This document shows positions 1 to 7,410 of a stretch of DNA of 27,127 nt, piece after piece. The position numbers were made by a program, and so were the translations under genes. The stretch's first letter is position 1, and the number at the start of each line of letters is the position of its first letter. The DNA comes from PALSA-1004 sp041483135 (GTDB lineage: Bacteria > Pseudomonadota > Gammaproteobacteria > Burkholderiales > SG8-41). The stretch is from assembly GCA_041483135.1 (NCBI GenBank), contig JBGPFE010000054.1, positions 1 through 27,127 of the forward strand, in the 5' to 3' direction. The notes under the pieces are model-generated. The model searched no databases, was not told the DNA's origin, and worked only from the letters and a program-made list of their open reading frames with translations.

Positions 1-171
1 CCAAGCGGGTAAACATCACTATGTGGCCATCACCGCTTGTATGCGAAAAATGCTGGTCATCCTCAACGCCATGATCAGGTCTAATCAGCCTTGGAAACAA
101 TCACAGAATGCTTGACAGTCAACGCAGTTGCTCTGTGGCTATCGATTCTGCATTTGCCGTAATTTGAAAAT
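1..171 (+). mobile_element. Right end of an IS110-family insertion sequence
   Basis: The window starts inside the 3' end of an IS110-type transposase (stop at 115). The IS end lies somewhere in 116-171, between the transposase stop and the hydratase stop; the end coordinate given is an upper limit. IS110 elements usually lack long inverted repeats and make no clear target duplication, so the exact edge is not visible. An 11-base piece at 131-141 resembles the outer end of the CACAGAG-type hairpin elements found elsewhere in the window, so the IS may have landed in or beside such an element. Confidence 0.5.
2..115 (+). pseudogene. IS110-family transposase, C-terminal end (cut by the window edge)
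   Basis: An open frame enters from the left edge and ends at TGA 113-115. Its 37 residues include VAITACMRKMLVILNAMIR and a terminal QPWK, which match the conserved C-terminal end of IS110/IS1111-family transposases (the serine-containing half after the DEDD domain). Only the last part is visible, so I cannot say whether the gene is intact to the left. A short perfect palindrome, TTGAC-A-GTCAA at 112-122, overlaps the stop codon. The element boundary must lie between here and the stop of the hydratase gene at 172, but no terminal inverted repeat can be confirmed from one end. Confidence 0.75.
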
Positions 172-1425
172 TCAGTGCAGGAATTCGCGCGGATCGGTGA
201 TCACGCCGGTGAGCGCGGAGGCCGCGACGGTCGCGGACGAACCCCTGTAGATCTTCGCGCTCGGGTCGCCCATGCGGCCCTTGAAGTTGCGCGTCGTCGA
301 GGTGATGCACGTCTCGTCCGGCCCGAGGATACCCATGTGTCCGCCGCCGCACGCGCCGCAGGTCGGGGACGTGACGACGGCGCCGGCGTCGAGGAGCGTT
401 GCGATCACACCGAGCTTGACCGCCTCGCGGTAGATCGTCTGCGAGCCCGGGGTCACGATGAAACGCACCTTCGGCGAAACCCGCCGGCCTGCGACCACCT
501 GCGCCGCGAGCTCGAGGTCGTCGAGCGTGCCGTTCGCGCACGAGCCGACGAACGCCTGGTCGATGGCCGTGCCCGCCGCCTTGGCGACCGGATACGAGTT
601 CTCGATCACGCTGTCGGGAAACGCGACCAGCGGTTCCAGTTCGCTCAAGTTCACCTTGCGCACTGCCGCATACTTTGCGTCGCGATCGGGATAAACGGGC
701 TCGAACGGCGCCGGATTGCGCGCACGCACCCATTCGAGCATGACCTCGTCGGGCTCGAAGGTCGCGAATTCCGCCGACAGCTCGGCCGACATCGTGGTCA
801 GGGTCTTCCTCGCATTGATGCTGAGGTCCTTGATCCCCGGCCCGCCGTATTCGACGTTCATCGTCGCGTGATCGCCGTGCTTGCCCGCGATCTGCAGGAA
901 CGCGTCCTTCGTCGTCACCGCGCGCGGCAGCTTGCCTTCGAGCTCGTAGCGCACCGTCTCGCCGACGCGGAACCACGTTTCGTTCTTGATCGCCGCATAG
1001 ACGATGTCCGGCTGGCCGACGCCGCGTGCGACGCAGTTGAAAACGCCCGCGCTGCATGTGTGCGAATCGCTGCACAAGAGCACGCTGCCGGGCAATCCGT
1101 AGCCGTGGTCGGCGACGAGCTGGTGCGAGATGCCTTGGGAGTAGCCGACGTCGTGAAAGCGCTTGATGCCGAACTTCGCGACGAACTCGCGGCCGATCTT
1201 CTGCGCGACCGCGCTCGCCTGCGTGGCAGCCGGCACGCGGTGATCGAACACGACGATCAGGCTGTCAGGGTCCTTGACCTTCAGGATTTCGCGCCAGCGG
1301 TTGGTCATGAAATTGTTGTCGAACAGGATCACGGTGTCGACCTTGACCGTGACCAGATCGCCCGGCGCGACTTTTTTCAGACCGCCTTTCTTCGCGAGGA
1401 TTTTTTCCGCGATGGTCATTCCCAT
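172..1425 (-). CDS. Aconitase-family hydratase large subunit (LeuC/DmdA-like)
   Basis: Predicted large subunit (417 residues) of a two-subunit [4Fe-4S] hydro-lyase of the 3-isopropylmalate dehydratase / homoaconitase / 2,3-dimethylmalate dehydratase group. The three cluster cysteines are in place: C296 in GSCANGT, and C356 and C359 in SPTCGACGGGHMG, followed by the family motif RNFKGRMG. The length fits the short bacterial-archaeal LeuC type. Start: ATG with AGGAG eight bases upstream; a second ATG two codons on is possible. These enzymes need a separate small (LeuD-like) swivel subunit; none is seen in the window, and directly downstream lies an IS110 end. The neighbouring C-C lyase suggests a hydratase-lyase pair on a branched or unsaturated dicarboxylate rather than leucine synthesis. 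That substrate idea is inference. Confidence 0.85.
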   Translation of the reverse strand: MGMTIAEKILAKKGGLKKVAPGDLVTVKVDTVILFDNNFMTNRWREILKVKDPDSLIVVFDHRVPAATQASAVAQKIGREFVAKFGIKRFHDVGYSQGISHQLVADHGYGLPGSVLLCSDSHTCSAGVFNCVARGVGQPDIVYAAIKNETWFRVGETVRYELEGKLPRAVTTKDAFLQIAGKHGDHATMNVEYGGPGIKDLSINARKTLTTMSAELSAEFATFEPDEVMLEWVRARNPAPFEPVYPDRDAKYAAVRKVNLSELEPLVAFPDSVIENSYPVAKAAGTAIDQAFVGSCANGTLDDLELAAQVVAGRRVSPKVRFIVTPGSQTIYREAVKLGVIATLLDAGAVVTSPTCGACGGGHMGILGPDETCITSTTRNFKGRMGDPSAKIYRGSSATVAASALTGVITDPREFLH

Positions 1426-1477
1426 TGCGTGGACTCCTGAAACTCACTGTAAAAAACAAAGGTCCGCATCCGAACAC

Positions 1478-1570
1478 GTGAAGGAGTGAAGGGGTGAATG
1501 CGTGAGCCCCCTCACTCTGCCCTCTCCCCCGGTCACGGGGGAGAGGGGATTTCACTCCTTCACTCCTTTA
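1478..1570. repeat. Hairpin element, 8-bp-unit family (GTGAAGGA)
   Basis: The left arm is about three units of GTGAAGGA-like 8-mers (from 1478). In the middle is a perfect 10-bp hairpin, CCTCTCCCCC (1521-1530) and GGGGGAGAGG (1537-1546), with loop GGTCAC. The right arm (1551-1570) is the inverted 8-mer, TCACTCCT. A second member lies at 17860-18002. It fills the gap between the lyase and hydratase genes. No T-run follows, so it is not a classical terminator, but a transcript through it would fold strongly. Confidence 0.8.
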
Positions 1571-1600
1571 CACAAAAAACCCGCATGCATCGGCAATCAA

Positions 1601-2494
1601 TCAACTCGCGAATTTTTTCTCGAGCTCGTCGAGCTGTTTCATGCCCATCAGGTCGTTCAACTCGTCGAAGGACACCAGCAGATCGGGACGGTCCACCACG
1701 CGGTTGTCCTTCACGACCTCCTCTTTGAACACCGCCATGGCGTTCATCATGCCCTTCAATGCCGCCGTCGACAGCAGCCGCGGGTAGCTCACGCCGGCGA
1801 CACCCAGGTCCTGCAACTCCTTCGGCGACATGAGCGGCGTGGTTTTGCGCGAGCGCATGCCGAGTCCCATATTGACGATGAGCGGCTTGGGCACGCCCTT
1901 CGCGACCTTCGCGATATCCTCCTTGGACAGCAGCGCATCGGCGTACATGACGTCGGCGCCCGCCTCCGCGTACAAGTTGAGTCGCCGGATCGCCTCGTCC
2001 ACGCCAAGCGGACCCGCAGCGTCGGTGCGCGAGACGATGACGAAATCAGGGTCACGCCGCGCATCCACCGCGGCCTTGACCTTCTGCACCATTTCCTCGG
2101 CGGGTATGCACGACTTGCCCGCCATGTGGCCGCAACGCTTGGGCCAGACCTGATCTTCGAACATGAGCGCCGCCATGCCGGCCTTCTCGAACGCGCGCAC
2201 CACGAAATGGACGGTCATCGCGTTGCCGTAGCCGGTGTCGGCGTCGGCGCGCAGCAAAATTTTGTCGGTGCAGTCAGCGAGCCGCCGCGCGTTCGCGAGA
2301 TTTTCGTCGAACGTCATGACGCCGCGATCCACCCAGCCCATGCGGCTTTCGGAAACGCCCGCGCCGGAAATCGACGCCACCTTGAAACCCGCGCGCTCGA
2401 CGAGCCGGGCCGTATAGCCGTCGTAGATGCCGGGCTGGACGAGGATTTCGGGCGCGTTCATCAAATCCTTGAACTGGCGGCCTTTGCTAGCCAT
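1601..2494 (-). CDS. Isocitrate lyase/PEP mutase superfamily C-C lyase
   Basis: Predicted 297-residue TIM-barrel lyase of the isocitrate lyase/phosphoenolpyruvate mutase superfamily. The metal-binding signature is DADTGYG (84-90). The gating loop carries KRCGHMAGK (C121), the catalytic-cysteine motif of true lyases such as methylisocitrate lyase and 2,3-dimethylmalate lyase; PEP mutases and oxaloacetate decarboxylases lack that cysteine. It should therefore cleave a 2-hydroxy-dicarboxylate into a 2-oxo acid plus a short acid. Length is near that of PrpB. Start: ATG with GGAG seven bases upstream. It sits between a Bug receptor and a LeuC-like hydratase on the same strand, separated from each by repeat-filled gaps. 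No methylcitrate synthase is nearby, so prpB is not the favoured identity; a dimethylmalate- or citramalate-type lyase is equally possible. Confidence 0.85.
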   Translation of the reverse strand: MASKGRQFKDLMNAPEILVQPGIYDGYTARLVERAGFKVASISGAGVSESRMGWVDRGVMTFDENLANARRLADCTDKILLRADADTGYGNAMTVHFVVRAFEKAGMAALMFEDQVWPKRCGHMAGKSCIPAEEMVQKVKAAVDARRDPDFVIVSRTDAAGPLGVDEAIRRLNLYAEAGADVMYADALLSKEDIAKVAKGVPKPLIVNMGLGMRSRKTTPLMSPKELQDLGVAGVSYPRLLSTAALKGMMNAMAVFKEEVVKDNRVVDRPDLLVSFDELNDLMGMKQLDELEKKFAS

Positions 2495-2520
2495 GAATTT
2501 CTCCTTAAAGCTGAGATGCA

Positions 2521-2601
2521 GCCACAGAGTTCACAGAGCAGGACAAATCCAAACAACAGCAACTGATTCTGTTTTTCGCAGTTCTCTGTGTTCTCTGTGG
2601 C
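2521..2601. repeat. Hairpin element, 9-bp-unit family (CACAGAGNN)
   Basis: Left arm 2521-2538 is two 9-mers of the form CACAGAGNN. Right arm 2584-2601 is the inverted copy (CTCTGTGNN), 16 of 18 bases complementary, with about 45 unrelated bases between. A half copy of the 10-bp-unit family (GATCTGCGTTTATCGG) follows at 2624-2640. The element lies directly upstream of the lyase start (2494) and downstream of the Bug stop (2670). Confidence 0.8.
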
Positions 2602-2669
2602 TAACGTTTTTCGGTTTTGAGTTGATCTGCGTTTATCGGATTATTGCACGGTCGCAGCGCGCTACCCGC

Positions 2670-3635
2670 CTACTCGGGCTTCAGCCCTATCGTCTTGATG
2701 AGCGCGCTCCACTTCGCCAGATCGTCGCGTATCCGCGCGGCGAATTCCGCGGGCGTATTGGCGACGACATCGCCGCCGAGCGCGGCGAGGCGTTCGCGCG
2801 CGTCGGCCTCCGTCACGCCTTTGACGATCACCGCGTTGAGCCGCGTGACGAGATCGCGTGGCGTGGCAGCGGGCGCGAGCACGGCGAACCAGCCGATCGC
2901 TTCGTAACCGGGGACCCCGGCCTCCGCGACGGTCGGCAGCTCGGGCGCCTGCGGCGAGCGGTTCGCGCCCGTCACCGCGAGCGCGCGGAGCCTGCCAGCC
3001 TTGACCTGCGGCATCACCGTGCTCAGATCGCCCGACATGAACTGCACCTGCCCCGCGAGGAGATCGGTGACCGCCGGTGCGACGCCCTTGTACGGCACGT
3101 TCACGACGTCGATTTTGGCGAGCATCTTGAGCAGCTCCGTTGCGAGATGCGTGGTCGTGCCGTTGCCGGGCGAGGCAAAATTGAGCTGCCCCGGTTTCGC
3201 CTTGGCGAGCGCGATCAACTCGCGCACGCTTTTCACCGGCAGCGACGGATGCACGACGAGGACGTAAGGAATGCTCGTGACCAGCGTGATCGGCGCGAAA
3301 TCCTTGAGAGGATCGTACGGCAGGCGCGCGGTCAGCCCGGGCTGGATCGCGAGCGGGCCGGCGCTGCCGAGCAGCAGTGTGTAACCGTCCGGGGCCGATT
3401 TCGCCGCGAGCTCGGTGCCGATTGCGCCGCCCGCGCCGCCGCGGTTGTCGACGACGAGCGGCTGGCCGAACGCCTCATTGAATTTCTGCGCGACCACGCG
3501 CGCCACGAAATCCGACCCGCCGCCCGCGGCGAACGGCACGATGAAGCGCACCGGCTTGTTCGGGTAGTTCTGGGCGCCGGCCGCGCTGGCCAGTGCGGCC
3601 AGCACGACGGCAACGACTTTGCATGAATATGTCAC
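2670..3635 (-). CDS. Bug/TctC-family periplasmic solute receptor
   Basis: Predicted tripartite-tricarboxylate-transporter-type substrate-binding protein (321 residues), exported to the periplasm, where family members bind carboxylates. Seen: an N-terminal signal peptide (hydrophobic stretch to about residue 20, cleavage near AAGA-Q), then the family landmarks YPNKPVRFIVPFAAGG, a VVDNRGGAGG loop and APDGYTLL. Start is GTG with a strong AGGAGG four bases upstream; there is no in-frame ATG nearby. It lies 32 bases after the flavin oxidoreductase stop on the same strand, so the two are probably co-transcribed. No TctA/TctB membrane partners are present, which is usual for the many orphan Bug genes of betaproteobacteria. 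The ligand cannot be read from the sequence; the operon suggests an unsaturated or branched organic acid. Confidence 0.9.
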   Translation of the reverse strand: MTYSCKVVAVVLAALASAAGAQNYPNKPVRFIVPFAAGGGSDFVARVVAQKFNEAFGQPLVVDNRGGAGGAIGTELAAKSAPDGYTLLLGSAGPLAIQPGLTARLPYDPLKDFAPITLVTSIPYVLVVHPSLPVKSVRELIALAKAKPGQLNFASPGNGTTTHLATELLKMLAKIDVVNVPYKGVAPAVTDLLAGQVQFMSGDLSTVMPQVKAGRLRALAVTGANRSPQAPELPTVAEAGVPGYEAIGWFAVLAPAATPRDLVTRLNAVIVKGVTEADARERLAALGGDVVANTPAEFAARIRDDLAKWSALIKTIGLKPE

Positions 3636-3667
3636 GCTTCCTCCTTTTTTCTCGCTACTCGCAGGCC

Positions 3668-5614
3668 TTACACCGCTCGCGCGGCGCGGTGCCCTTCGGC
3701 AATCGCGTTGGCAAGACGCCGCGGCGACACGGCGTCGCCGACCACCCGCACGTTGGCCAGGCCGCTCTGGCGCAGTTCCGCAACGAGGTCGTCGTTAACG
3801 CGTTGCAGACCGGCCCACAGCACCGCGCTGACGCCGTCGATGCGGACTTCGTGCGCGTTGTTGTAGTAGTGCTTCAACACCACCCCGCCCTTCTCGATGC
3901 GGTCGACGAACATCGTCGCATGGATCGCGACGCCGAGCTGGTCGAGATCGCGCAGCGCCGGGATGCGCGAGACTTCCGGCACTTCGCGCAGCGCCTCGAA
4001 AAAGCGCGTCACATAGATGAGCTTGCGGCCGCGCCGCGCGACCATGCCGGCGATCGACGCCGCCCAGTAATAGCCGTCCTCGTCCATCAGCACGATCGCG
4101 CTCGACGGCGCACCGTCCGGAAGCTTGCCGGTCGCGGCGAGTACCGGCACCGAGCCGTCGCCGCGAACTTCGGGCGCGATTATGGATGCGCCGGTTGCGA
4201 CGATCACCGCGTCGGGTTTTTCCGCGGCGACCGTTTGCACCGTCGCCGGCTTGCCGAGCCGCACCTTGACGCCGAGTTTCGTAACCTGCGCAATCAGATA
4301 TTCGACCGCGTAAACCGTTTCGTGCTGCGGCAGCAGATGCTTGGACCAGCGCAGCTTGCCGCCCAGCGCATCCTGCGTTTCGAACAAAATCACGTCGTGG
4401 CCGCATTCGGCGGCGGCGCGCGCCGCTTCCAGTCCGCCGGGGCCGCCGCCGACCACCACGACGCGCTTGGGCGCGGCCACGCGCGCGAGCGGCGGCAACT
4501 CGAGCTCGTTGCCGACCGTCGGATTGATCGAGCACGCGAGCCGCCGGCTATCGATGGTCCAGCCCCAGCACTGGTTGATCGAGATGCAGCGCCGGATGTC
4601 GGATGCGCGCCCGCTCTGCGCCTTCAGCGGCCACTCCGGGTCGGCAATCAGCGCGCGGCACAGGCCGATCACGTCGGCCTTGCCGGACGCCAGCACGGAC
4701 TCCGCCTGTTCGGGCGTCTGGATGCGCGAGCTGGCGATGACCGGTATCGTTCCCGCGACGGCCTTGACCCGCGCGTGCAGGTCGACGTACGCGAGCGGCG
4801 GATAGTGCGCGTCGGGAACGTGCGTGTCGAGCGTGTTGAAATTGCCCTGCGCGAGCGACAGGTAATCGATCTCGCCGAGCGCAACGAGCTGCTGCGCGAT
4901 CTCGATGCTGTCGTCGATCGTGATCCCGCCCGCGGTGAACTCCTCGACGCCCATGCGGTAGCCGACGATGAAGTCGGGGCCGACCGCTGCGCGGACCGCA
5001 TCGATGATCTCGCGCGCGAAGCGCAGCCGGTTTTCCGGGCTGCCGCCGTATTCGTCGCTGCGCTGATTGCTGAATGGCGAGATGAATTCCTGGATCAGGT
5101 GCCCCTGCGCGCCGTGGATCTCGACGCCGTCCGTGCCGGCCTCGCGCGCGTGCCGCGCCGCGGTCGCAAATCCGCGCACCACTTCGGCAATTTCCTCGCG
5201 CGTCATCGCATGCGGGATGCCGCCGCTGTGCGGGCATGCGATCGCCGACGGTCCCCACAGATTCGGGATCAGGTTGGAGTGGTGCTGGCGGCCGCCATGG
5301 TTGATCTGCACGATGAGCAAAGCGTTTTCGGCGTGCGCCGCCCCGGCGAGTTGCGCGAGGCCCGGCACGATTTCCTTGCGGTAGGCGAGCATCGCCGCCG
5401 CGCGCCCGCCGTTACTCGGGTGCACGCGCATCGATTCGGTGACGAGCATGCCGCTGCCGCCGCGCGCCACCGCCCGGTAGATCGCAATCGTGCGTTCGCT
5501 CGCGACGCCGTTCGCTCCGGAGTTGGTGGTAGTCGCCAGCCGCATCACGCGGTTGCGCGACGTCTTCTTGCCGATGCGGATCGGCTCGAACAGGCGCGGA
5601 AAATGTGGATTCAT
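3668..5614 (-). CDS. FMN/FAD/Fe-S NADH:flavin oxidoreductase (2,4-dienoyl-CoA reductase / TMADH superfamily)
   Basis: Predicted 648-residue enzyme with an N-terminal OYE-type FMN barrel (about 1-340), an Fe-S linker, and an FAD/NAD(P)-binding half with VVVVGGGPGGLEAA and PDAVIVATGA. The architecture matches 2,4-dienoyl-CoA reductase, enoate reductase, trimethylamine dehydrogenase and N-methylproline demethylase. Two landmark residues differ. The linker reads CISINQC plus a later C (C343, I346, C349, C361), so the second of four expected cluster cysteines is isoleucine. The usual catalytic tyrosine of HGxxGYL is histidine (HGAQGHL, H172). Start chosen at the ATG giving MNPHFPRLFEPIRIG, as in family members; an ATG six codons upstream (5632) is possible but has no ribosome site. 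First gene of the row ending at the LeuC-like gene. Substrate unknown: enoate reduction or amine demethylation both fit. Confidence 0.85.
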   Translation of the reverse strand: MNPHFPRLFEPIRIGKKTSRNRVMRLATTTNSGANGVASERTIAIYRAVARGGSGMLVTESMRVHPSNGGRAAAMLAYRKEIVPGLAQLAGAAHAENALLIVQINHGGRQHHSNLIPNLWGPSAIACPHSGGIPHAMTREEIAEVVRGFATAARHAREAGTDGVEIHGAQGHLIQEFISPFSNQRSDEYGGSPENRLRFAREIIDAVRAAVGPDFIVGYRMGVEEFTAGGITIDDSIEIAQQLVALGEIDYLSLAQGNFNTLDTHVPDAHYPPLAYVDLHARVKAVAGTIPVIASSRIQTPEQAESVLASGKADVIGLCRALIADPEWPLKAQSGRASDIRRCISINQCWGWTIDSRRLACSINPTVGNELELPPLARVAAPKRVVVVGGGPGGLEAARAAAECGHDVILFETQDALGGKLRWSKHLLPQHETVYAVEYLIAQVTKLGVKVRLGKPATVQTVAAEKPDAVIVATGASIIAPEVRGDGSVPVLAATGKLPDGAPSSAIVLMDEDGYYWAASIAGMVARRGRKLIYVTRFFEALREVPEVSRIPALRDLDQLGVAIHATMFVDRIEKGGVVLKHYYNNAHEVRIDGVSAVLWAGLQRVNDDLVAELRQSGLANVRVVGDAVSPRRLANAIAEGHRAARAV

Positions 5615-5656
5615 TCGTTCTCGTTTCCGCATTGCGCGGAGAGCCGGCTGCGAACG

Positions 5657-5686
5657 ATTTTACCCCCCGTGAATTGCGAGCGCCAA
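5657..5686 (-). promoter_or_regulatory. Sigma70-type promoter for the flavin oxidoreductase operon
   Basis: On the minus strand, TTGGCG (5681-5686) and TAAAAT (5657-5662) are 18 bases apart. The implied start, near 5650, leaves a leader of about 36 bases to ATG 5614. No equally good site was found for the divergent gene at 5740. Confidence 0.45.
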
Positions 5687-5723
5687 CCCGGCGTCCGCCG
5701 TTGCATTAGAATCCGGGAGTCCT

Positions 5724-5747
5724 GGGTGATGGGTGATGGATGATGGG
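5724..5747 (+). repeat. 7-bp tandem repeat (GGGTGAT) over a start codon
   Basis: Three units, GGGTGAT-GGGTGAT-GGATGAT, followed by GGG. The start codon of the Bug gene (ATG 5740 or 5743) lies in the third unit. The previous in-frame codons include TGA 5734-5736, so translation cannot start farther upstream. It may be a half-element of the short-period repeat families seen elsewhere in the window. Confidence 0.6.
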
Positions 5748-6705
5748 AACAACCAGCAAATGGTTCGTGGCCGCACTTCTGATCGCCGGCACTGCAACGG
5801 CGCGGGACTATCCCTCGAAGCCGATCCGGTTAATGGTTCCAAGTACTCCCGGCGGCAGTGTCGACATGCTCGCGCGCACCGTCGGCTCGCATTTGAGTGA
5901 GCGCTGGGGCCAGCAGGTGGTGGTGGACAACCGGCCGGGCGGCGGCGGCGGGATCGCCGCCGAGTTGACCGCCAAGGCGCCGCCCGACGGCTACACACTC
6001 ATCATGGCGACGATCGCCGCGATGGCGACGAACGTAAGCCTCTCGCGCAACGTGCCGTACGACCCGGTGCGCGACTTCGCGCCGGTCACGCAAGTCGCTT
6101 CCCAGCAACTCATGCTGCTCGTCAACCCGGGCGTTCCCGCGAAGTCGGTCGCCGAGCTGATCGCGCTCGCGAAGGTGAAGCCCGGCCAGCTGACCTTCGC
6201 CTCGGCCGGCAACGGCGCCGGCGGACACCTCTCGGGGGAACTGCTCAAGATCCTCGCGCACATCGACATGACGCACGTGCCGTACAAGGGCATCACGCCC
6301 GCGATGGTGGACGTGATCAGCGGCCAGGTGACGATGACGTTCACGAGCATCATTTCCGGAACGCCGCCGCTCAAGTCGGGCAGGTTGCGCGCGCTCGCGG
6401 TCACCGGCGCGCACCGCTCGCCCGCGCTGCCGGACATTCCGACGATGGTGGAATCCGGCGTGCGCGGCTACGAAGCGAACACCTGGTACGGCGTGCTCGC
6501 GCCGAAGGCGACGCCGCGCGCCGTCATCATGAAGCTGCACGACGAGATCGTGGCCATGCTCAAGCTGCCCGAGATAAACAACCGGCTGTCGTTCGAAGGC
6601 GCGGAACCGGTCGGCAACACGCCCGAGCAGTTCGGCGAGTTCATCAAGTCCGAAATCGCGAAATGGGGCAAGGTCATTCGCGCCGCGGGGCTCAAAGCCG
6701 AATGA
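5740..6705 (+). CDS. Bug/TctC-family periplasmic solute receptor (second copy)
   Basis: Predicted 321-residue exported binding protein, the same family and length as the Bug gene at 2670-3635 but clearly diverged in sequence. The signal peptide ends near TATA-RDYPSKP. Landmarks are YPSKPIRLMVPSTPGG, VVVDNRPGGGGG and APPDGYTLI, then the ligand-loop region around HVPYKGITPAMVD. Start is ATG 5740 (ATG 5743 also possible); an in-frame TGA at 5734 rules out anything earlier, and the start sits inside a 7-bp tandem repeat, with no clear Shine-Dalgarno at normal spacing. It is transcribed divergently from the flavin oxidoreductase, 125 bases away, so both receptors flank the same operon and may bind related carboxylates. 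Ligand unknown. Confidence 0.88.
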   Translation: MMGTTSKWFVAALLIAGTATARDYPSKPIRLMVPSTPGGSVDMLARTVGSHLSERWGQQVVVDNRPGGGGGIAAELTAKAPPDGYTLIMATIAAMATNVSLSRNVPYDPVRDFAPVTQVASQQLMLLVNPGVPAKSVAELIALAKVKPGQLTFASAGNGAGGHLSGELLKILAHIDMTHVPYKGITPAMVDVISGQVTMTFTSIISGTPPLKSGRLRALAVTGAHRSPALPDIPTMVESGVRGYEANTWYGVLAPKATPRAVIMKLHDEIVAMLKLPEINNRLSFEGAEPVGNTPEQFGEFIKSEIAKWGKVIRAAGLKAE

Positions 6706-6712
6706 CTAAAGC

Positions 6713-6796
6713 TTAGCCGCAAAGGACGCTAAGGACGCTAAGGAAAAAACGACAGGGAAAACCTTTGGGTCAGACCCCGCAGAACGCGGACCCCAG
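6713..6796. repeat. Half hairpin element, 9-bp-unit family (GGACGCTAA), plus GGGTC palindrome
   Basis: One arm only: TTAGCCGCAAAGG, then GGACGCTAA units to about 6743. The complementary arm is missing; instead there is the palindrome GGGTC-A-GACCC (6767-6777) and a small CCGC/GCGG hairpin up to 6789. This lies between the stops of convergent genes (6705 and 6800) and may slow transcription from both sides, but there is no T-run. Confidence 0.6.
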
Positions 6797-6799
6797 GCG

Positions 6800-7234
6800 T
6801 TACTGGGATTCCTGGGGTTCGTCCCAGCGGAAAAATATCTCGCGCCGTCCGGAACTCGCTATGGTGGTTGCGCGTGTGAACGACTTTTCAGCGTAAGTCG
6901 CGGTGATCTGATATGCGCCGGGCACAAGCTTCGCAAGCAGCCACGGGCCCTCCGACACCGCGTCAAGGACCTTGGCGCCGCTCGCGTCGGTAATCGTCAC
7001 CGCGATATCGGCAAGATAGTGACCGTCCTTGGCTGCGAACAACAACCGCAGGTTGAAATCCTTGCCGAGCGACTGCATGCGCGCGTCCGAGTCCTCGCCG
7101 ACGCCGCCGGAAACGAATTTGACCTGCCCGCTGGACCGAATCTGCTCCTCGGCAGCCTGCCCCTGGGCCCCCATCACCGCGGAAATGAACCCCGCCAGAA
7201 CCAACAGAAAAATTCGCAATTGCATGTTGTTCAT
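6800..7234 (-). CDS. Exported protein with a carboxypeptidase-regulatory-like fold
   Basis: Predicted 144-residue secreted protein of unknown role. Start is the ATG giving MNNMQLRIFLL: AAGGAG lies seven bases upstream, and an ATG six codons earlier is excluded because it would lie within the ribosome site. A signal peptide covers about residues 1-26 (cleavage near GQA-AEE). The mature part contains SGGVGEDS and a beta-rich stretch (DIAVTITDASGAKVLDA ... LVPGAYQITATY) resembling the carboxypeptidase regulatory-like / Ig-like beta-sandwich often found in small periplasmic proteins. It is a lone gene between convergent and same-strand neighbours. Upstream lies a possible FNR-type site at 7296-7309. 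Function cannot be assigned. Confidence 0.7.
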   Translation of the reverse strand: MNNMQLRIFLLVLAGFISAVMGAQGQAAEEQIRSSGQVKFVSGGVGEDSDARMQSLGKDFNLRLLFAAKDGHYLADIAVTITDASGAKVLDAVSEGPWLLAKLVPGAYQITATYAEKSFTRATTIASSGRREIFFRWDEPQESQ

Positions 7235-7267
7235 AGTCGCGCTCCTTTCCATAAGGCATCGTTTTTC

Positions 7268-7309
7268 AATCTAATCTATGCAATATTTTCGTGCGTTGAT
7301 ACAAGTCAA
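7268..7309 (-). promoter_or_regulatory. Possible FNR/CRP-family box and promoter for the exported protein
   Basis: TTGAT-ACAA-GTCAA at 7296-7309 matches the FNR/Anr consensus TTGAT-N4-ATCAA at nine of ten positions. On the minus strand a candidate -10, TAGATT (7268-7273), would put the start near 7261, and the box centre at -41.5, the usual class II activator position. Both the box and the -10 were picked by eye, so the spacing agreement is suggestive only. Confidence 0.35.
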
Positions 7310-7410
7310 AAGATATTCCCGCCTGCAGGCGCCTGGGACGGGAGTCGGGCTTTGCCTCAGCGATCCTGTTCAACTTACCACTTTAATCGCATCGCCGAAC
7401 TATGTGAGAC

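Noticed and set aside
1521..1546. Rho-independent terminator
   Set aside because: The stem is strong but no T-run follows on either strand; it is better explained as the core of a dispersed element.
3593..5743. Open frame of 716 codons on the plus strand
   Set aside because: Antisense shadow of the flavin oxidoreductase; no recognisable domain and a biased Arg/Ala/Asp composition.
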